Source of the DNA: Blautia wexlerae DSM 19850
GTDB taxonomy: Bacteria > Bacillota > Clostridia > Lachnospirales > Lachnospiraceae
Assembly (NCBI RefSeq): GCF_025148125.1
Contig: NZ_CP102267.1
Span: 2,242,501 to 2,306,500, forward strand
DNA: 64,000 nucleotides
Reading direction: 5' to 3'
The position numbers and the translations under genes are program-made. The notes under the pieces are model-generated. The model had not been told where the DNA came from. It worked only from the letters and a program-made list of their open reading frames with translations, and did no database searches. Below are positions 60,568 through 64,000 of the stretch, in pieces (position 1 is the first letter of the stretch; each line of letters opens with the position of its first letter).

Positions 60568-61146
60568 TCATCGAAACAAAACCATAGAAAACCACAGAAT
60601 TGTATTTCCACCCAGATTATATTCCATAGATTCACGCTCTACAATCTCATTTACTACTACACCATGACTTTCCAGACATGGATGCATCCGATCAGGATAT
60701 CTGCATGGCTTTCCCTCTTTATAGGCACATTTTTCACAGATATCACAGGATTCTGTAGACAGGATATAAGTTTCATACCCTTCTTTATTCAGATATTTTC
60801 CCACCTCTGTAGTCAGGTCCTCGTGTGCCCGTCTTGTAGAAAGCATTTCTTCCATGTTCATGATATCCGAAACTTCCGCTACACTGGAAAAGAAAACAGC
60901 CTGAGGATAACTTTTTATTTTTTTTTCACATTCCTGCAGGGTTCCTACTGCGGGGGGACAGGCCCAAGTAGAATCATAACGTTCGCATTCTTCTTGGCAG
61001 ATCGTGCGTACGCGTTCCTGAATTGTAATATCTTTTGTGTCCAGTATGCGGTATTCAAAAATCGGGTACTGTGAAATGAATTCTTCAAATTTTTCTGTGT
61101 TCATAGTTTTCTTCTTTCTTTTGGACTTGTTGGTACATTCGTTCAT
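60568..61146 (-). CDS. DUF2284 predicted metal-binding protein
   Basis: A 192-residue protein with the DUF2284 cysteine pattern: CQEECERYDSTWACPP near the N-terminus, later SCDICEKCAYKEGKPCRYPDRMHPC and a closing hydrophobic segment. Cysteines suggest a metal or Fe-S site; the activity is unknown. The ATG at 61146 overlaps the rlmH stop (ATGA), indicating coupling; an internal ATG at 61104 is an alternative and would drop the lysine-rich first 14 residues. Confidence 0.8.
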   Translation of the reverse strand: MNECTNKSKRKKKTMNTEKFEEFISQYPIFEYRILDTKDITIQERVRTICQEECERYDSTWACPPAVGTLQECEKKIKSYPQAVFFSSVAEVSDIMNMEEMLSTRRAHEDLTTEVGKYLNKEGYETYILSTESCDICEKCAYKEGKPCRYPDRMHPCLESHGVVVNEIVERESMEYNLGGNTILWFSMVLFR

Positions 61147-61622
61147 TTATGGTAGGGTTCGTGATTCATAATGCGGTAGCTTCTGTATATCTGTTCCAAA
61201 AGGATCATCTGCATCAGCTGATGCGGAAAAGTCATTCTGGAAAAGCTGAGTTTATAATCTGCACGTTTCAGAACACTCTCACTCAGTCCTAAGGAACCTC
61301 CGATCACAAATGCAATGGAACTGATACCGGAAACTCCCAGTTTCTCAATTTTTTGAGAGAGTTCTACAGAATCCGGCGTTTTTCCGTCAATTGCCAGTGC
61401 GATAACATAATCCTGTTCGCGTATATGTTTCATCAGACGTTCGCCTTCTGTATTTTTAATCTGTGTGTTCAGTGCTTCTGACGCTTTATCCGGTGTTTTT
61501 TCATCTGCTACCTGACAGAAAGTCAGCTTGCAGTATCTGCTCAGCCGTTTGGCATATTCTGCGATTCCGTCACATAGATATTTTTCTTTGATCTTTCCAA
61601 CTGTAACAATACGGATTTCCAT
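61143..61622 (-). CDS. rlmH: 23S rRNA (pseudouridine1915-N3)-methyltransferase RlmH
   Basis: A 159-residue SPOUT methyltransferase with VTVGKIKEKYL at the start, AFVIGGSLGLSESV as the knotted SAM-binding loop and the conserved end FPHQLMQMILLEQIYRSYRI. Modifies helix 69 of 23S rRNA. Normal length. Confidence 0.95.
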   Translation of the reverse strand: MEIRIVTVGKIKEKYLCDGIAEYAKRLSRYCKLTFCQVADEKTPDKASEALNTQIKNTEGERLMKHIREQDYVIALAIDGKTPDSVELSQKIEKLGVSGISSIAFVIGGSLGLSESVLKRADYKLSFSRMTFPHQLMQMILLEQIYRSYRIMNHEPYHK

Positions 61623-61672
61623 GATCTTCTTCCTTCTATTTTAATAAAATCAGCGATAAAATCACAGTATTT

Positions 61673-62764
61673 TTAGTACTGCAGATAATATTCCATAGCA
61701 GTCATTTTACTGGTCTTGCCATTTGCTGCAACAAGAATAACATTCAGCCTATGGTAACCCACAGGCATGGAGATTGGCTGTTCATAAACAGTACTGTTAA
61801 GATCCGGTTCAGAATCAAATGCATAATATGCCTTACATCCATCCGGAACAGTGATCTTAATCTCTGTTTTTTTATTGTAATCCCCTGATTTAGGTGTTAC
61901 CTTAGGGGCTTTCGGTGCATTTAAAACAATCACATACTTTCTGCTGATCACATCACTTTCGATGTTTTTATCATTTACACCAAAGGCTTTTAATTCACTT
62001 GTGCCTTCCCTCAGAATAATAGGTTCTGTATATACTTTACTCTTTCTGGTAGGTGTGCTTCCATCTAATGTGTAATAAATCTTTTGGCAGTTACCTTCCA
62101 GTTTCAGAGTCTGCGTTGTAGTATAGGTTCCGGGGGCAGGATTTGATACAGGTGTTTCGCAGATATATTCTGCGCAGGCATTCTGCACCTCTCTGTCAGC
62201 AGATTTCAGGATCAGTCTGACTTCGTTGGTCTTTCCCTCCTGTGTAAGAAGCTTCACATACTCTTTATATATTCCTGTTCCCGCAGTTTTGTTCTGGATA
62301 AACGGGCGCAAAACAAGAAGTGCAGATCGTTTATCGCCTGATTTCTCCATACTTTTGGCCAGAAGAAGATTGGCGGCTTCATTTTTGGGATTTTTATCCA
62401 GAGCATTTTCTGCAATCCGCTGTGCTTCTTCATAGTTTTGCTGTGCATATTGTTTTTTTGCTCTGGAATATAAGGCAGAAAAAGTATTTAACTGTCGATA
62501 ACAAAAGAACCCCAGCAGTGTCGCCGCACACAGAAGCAGACATAGAAGCTGTTTTCTGCTGAATTTCAGCTTTCTTCTTTTTGGATGTTTGAAATATTTT
62601 ATAATTTCTGTTTTCTGTTTTTTTTCGGATGGGCGGTTCTGCTGCTCCTTTTTCATCAGAGTTTCCACTGTGCTGAATTCTCTTACCCAGGGTATCTCCG
62701 CAAGGCAGTAGGGGCAGTACAGAGAGCCTTTTTCCACCTCTTTATGACATTTAGGACATTTCAT
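61673..62764 (-). CDS. Zinc-ribbon, membrane-anchored protein with TPR and chitobiase-C-like domains
   Basis: A 363-residue protein. Residues 1-22 form a zinc ribbon (CPKCHKEVEKGSLYCPYC); a transmembrane helix follows near 74-90 (LLCLLLCAATLLGFFCY); then TPR-like helices (YEEAQRIAENALDKNPKNEAANLLLAKS) and two CHB_HEX_C-type beta domains (IYYTLDGSTPTRKSK at about 228 and AYYAFDSEPDLNST at about 325). The beta domains occur on bacterial surface proteins. The zinc ribbon suggests a cytosolic N-terminus. Function unknown. It lies between ftsK and rlmH. Confidence 0.75.
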   Translation of the reverse strand: MKCPKCHKEVEKGSLYCPYCLAEIPWVREFSTVETLMKKEQQNRPSEKKQKTEIIKYFKHPKRRKLKFSRKQLLCLLLCAATLLGFFCYRQLNTFSALYSRAKKQYAQQNYEEAQRIAENALDKNPKNEAANLLLAKSMEKSGDKRSALLVLRPFIQNKTAGTGIYKEYVKLLTQEGKTNEVRLILKSADREVQNACAEYICETPVSNPAPGTYTTTQTLKLEGNCQKIYYTLDGSTPTRKSKVYTEPIILREGTSELKAFGVNDKNIESDVISRKYVIVLNAPKAPKVTPKSGDYNKKTEIKITVPDGCKAYYAFDSEPDLNSTVYEQPISMPVGYHRLNVILVAANGKTSKMTAMEYYLQY

Positions 62765-62777
62765 AGACAGTCCTCAC

Positions 62778-64000
62778 TTACTGATTTTCCAGATAATTCT
62801 GAAACTCCTCCATAGACATAAGAACTTTTCTCGGTTTTGTTCCCTCTTCCGGTCCCACTACACCTGCGTCGCAGAGCTGATCCATGATTCTTGCCGCTCT
62901 GTTGAAACCAATCTTAAACATTCTCTGCAGCATGCCAATAGAAGCTTTCTCTTTCTCTATGATAAACTTACCTGCTTCTTCAAAATGGATGTCCCTTTCA
63001 TCTCCGGACATACCTGTTGTTACAGGAGAATTTACCTGCTGCTCGATCTGTTGGTTATACTGGACACCCGGATTTTTATCTGCAAGAAATTCAACCACAG
63101 CACTTACCTCATCATCAGATACAAATGCACCCTGAAGTCTTGCAGGCTTCTGATATCCCTGAGGATAAAAGAGCATATCACCTTTTCCAAGAAGCTTCTC
63201 GGCTCCGTTCATATCCAGAATTGTCCTGGAATCCACACCGGAAGATACAGAGAAAGCAATTCTGGAAGGCATATTCGCCTTGATCAGACCGGTGATAACA
63301 TTTACAGACGGTCTCTGTGTGGCAATGATCAGATGGATACCTGCCGCACGTGCAAGCTGGGCCAGGCGACAGATAGCATCCTCCACCTCTCCGGGCGCAA
63401 CCATCATAAGGTCTGCAAGCTCATCCACGATGATCACGATCTGCGGCATTTTTACAGGTTCTTCTTCAGCTCCTGCCGCCTTGATCTGCTCTGCTTTTCT
63501 ATTATATTCATCCAGATTACGGACACCGTACTCCGCAAATGTATTGTAACGGTTTGTCATCTCCTGTACTGCCCAGTTTAATGCGCCTGCTGCTTTCTTC
63601 GGATCTGTCACAACCGGAATAAACAAATGTGGAATTCCATTATACACACTGAGCTCTACTACTTTAGGATCGATCATGATAAGCTTTACTTCATCCGGAT
63701 TTGCCTTGTACAGGATACTGATAATAAGTGTATTGATACATACTGATTTGCCTGAACCGGTTGCACCTGCGATGAGAAGATGTGGCATTTTGGCAATATC
63801 CGCAACTACAGTCTTACCTGCAATATCCTTTCCTACTGCAAAAGAAAGTTTGGATTTTGCCTTCTGAAATTCTTCTGACTGGAGCAGATCTCTGAGCATA
63901 ACCGTACTGTTCTCTTTATTGGGAACCTCAATGCCCACTGCTGCTTTGCCGGGGATCGGTGCTTCAATACGGATATCAGGAGTGGCAAGATTCAGTTTGA
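62778..64000 (-). CDS. FtsK/SpoIIIE-family DNA translocase, C-terminal part
   Basis: The frame is open to the right edge of the window; about 407 residues of the motor are visible. Walker A is in [13 protein letters not shown], Walker B in [11 protein letters not shown], and the C-terminal winged-helix gamma domain ([23 protein letters not shown]) binds orienting sequences. It pumps chromosomal DNA through the septum at division or sporulation. The N-terminal membrane part lies outside the window. Confidence 0.92.
   Translation of the reverse strand, partial: KLNLATPDIRIEAPIPGKAAVGIEVPNKENSTVMLRDLLQSEEFQKAKSKLSFAVGKDIAGKTVVADIAKMPHLLIAGATGSGKSVCINTLIISILYKANPDEVKLIMIDPKVVELSVYNGIPHLFIPVVTDPKKAAGALNWAVQEMTNRYNTFAEYGVRNLDEYNRKAEQIKAAGAEEEPVKMPQIVIIVDELADLMMVAPGEVEDAICRLAQLARAAGIHLIIATQRPSVNVITGLIKANMPSRIAFSVSSGVDSRTILDMNGAEKLLGKGDMLFYPQGYQKPARLQGAFVSDDEVSAVVEFLADKNPGVQYNQQIEQQVNSPVTTGMSGDERDIHFEEAGKFIIEKEKASIGMLQRMFKIGFNRAARIMDQLCDAGVVGPEEGTKPRKVLMSMEEFQNYLENQ

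Overview
The window reads as chromosome of a spore-forming member of the Firmicutes, most likely a gut Lachnospiraceae (Blautia/Ruminococcus-like). This placement is inferred from gene content and order: yqfC-yqfD-phoH-ybeY, radC-mreBCD-PBP2-minDE-rodA, miaB/mutS/mutL/miaA, AGGAGG ribosome sites, moderate GC, and secreted proteins with Gly/Ser-rich and Ig/Fn3-like repeats. No rRNA, tRNA or CRISPR array was seen.

Layout. 1-3.1 kb: tail of an AI-2E family transporter, a secreted M23 peptidase with glucan/cell-wall-binding repeats, and a YbgC-type thioesterase. 3.1-5.8 kb: degraded coding sequence, a Xer-like recombinase bordered by long inverted repeats, and two small conserved genes. 5.8-10.8 kb: a decayed integrated element bounded by a perfect 62-bp direct repeat. 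It holds a 5'-truncated integrase, repeated TTGGTGTAA motifs at both ends, a DinJ-YafQ toxin-antitoxin pair with a DUF2442 gene, an HU-like gene and unknown cargo. 10.9-21.2 kb: an HD-domain phosphohydrolase, then one long leftward cluster for cell shape and division (radC, mreB, mreC, mreD, PBP2, minD, minE, rodA, D,D-carboxypeptidase). 21.3-31.1 kb: two flavoproteins, a methionine-gamma-lyase-family PLP enzyme, miaA, mutL and mutS, all leftward.

31.2-43.5 kb is the accessory region. It contains an IS256-family remnant, a secreted serpin, a solitary TnpB gene followed by an array of small hairpins (candidate omega RNA), an IS30-family element with an unusual IR-2bp-IR junction, and a roughly 1,093-codon surface protein gene split by an 878-bp IS5-family element. 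Next to it is an overlapping operon of an ECF-type sigma factor, a two-helix membrane protein, a polytopic membrane protein and a PrsW-type intramembrane protease. A paralogue of the two-helix protein lies directly upstream of the surface protein gene. I infer a membrane-signalling and regulated-proteolysis module that may control the surface protein.

43.5-64 kb is mostly core genome, almost all leftward: an rsmH paralogue, copper export (csoR with operators overlapping its promoter; copA with a fused C-terminal CopZ domain that has its own ribosome site), a MATE pump, miaB, a degenerate M14 carboxypeptidase, a surface protein with a C-terminal membrane anchor, proline synthesis (proB, proA) interleaved with DUF896 and 5-formyl-THF cyclo-ligase, ybeY, phoH, yqfD, yqfC, a DUF2284 protein, rlmH, a zinc-ribbon/chitobiase-domain membrane protein, and a DNA translocase gene that runs off the right edge.
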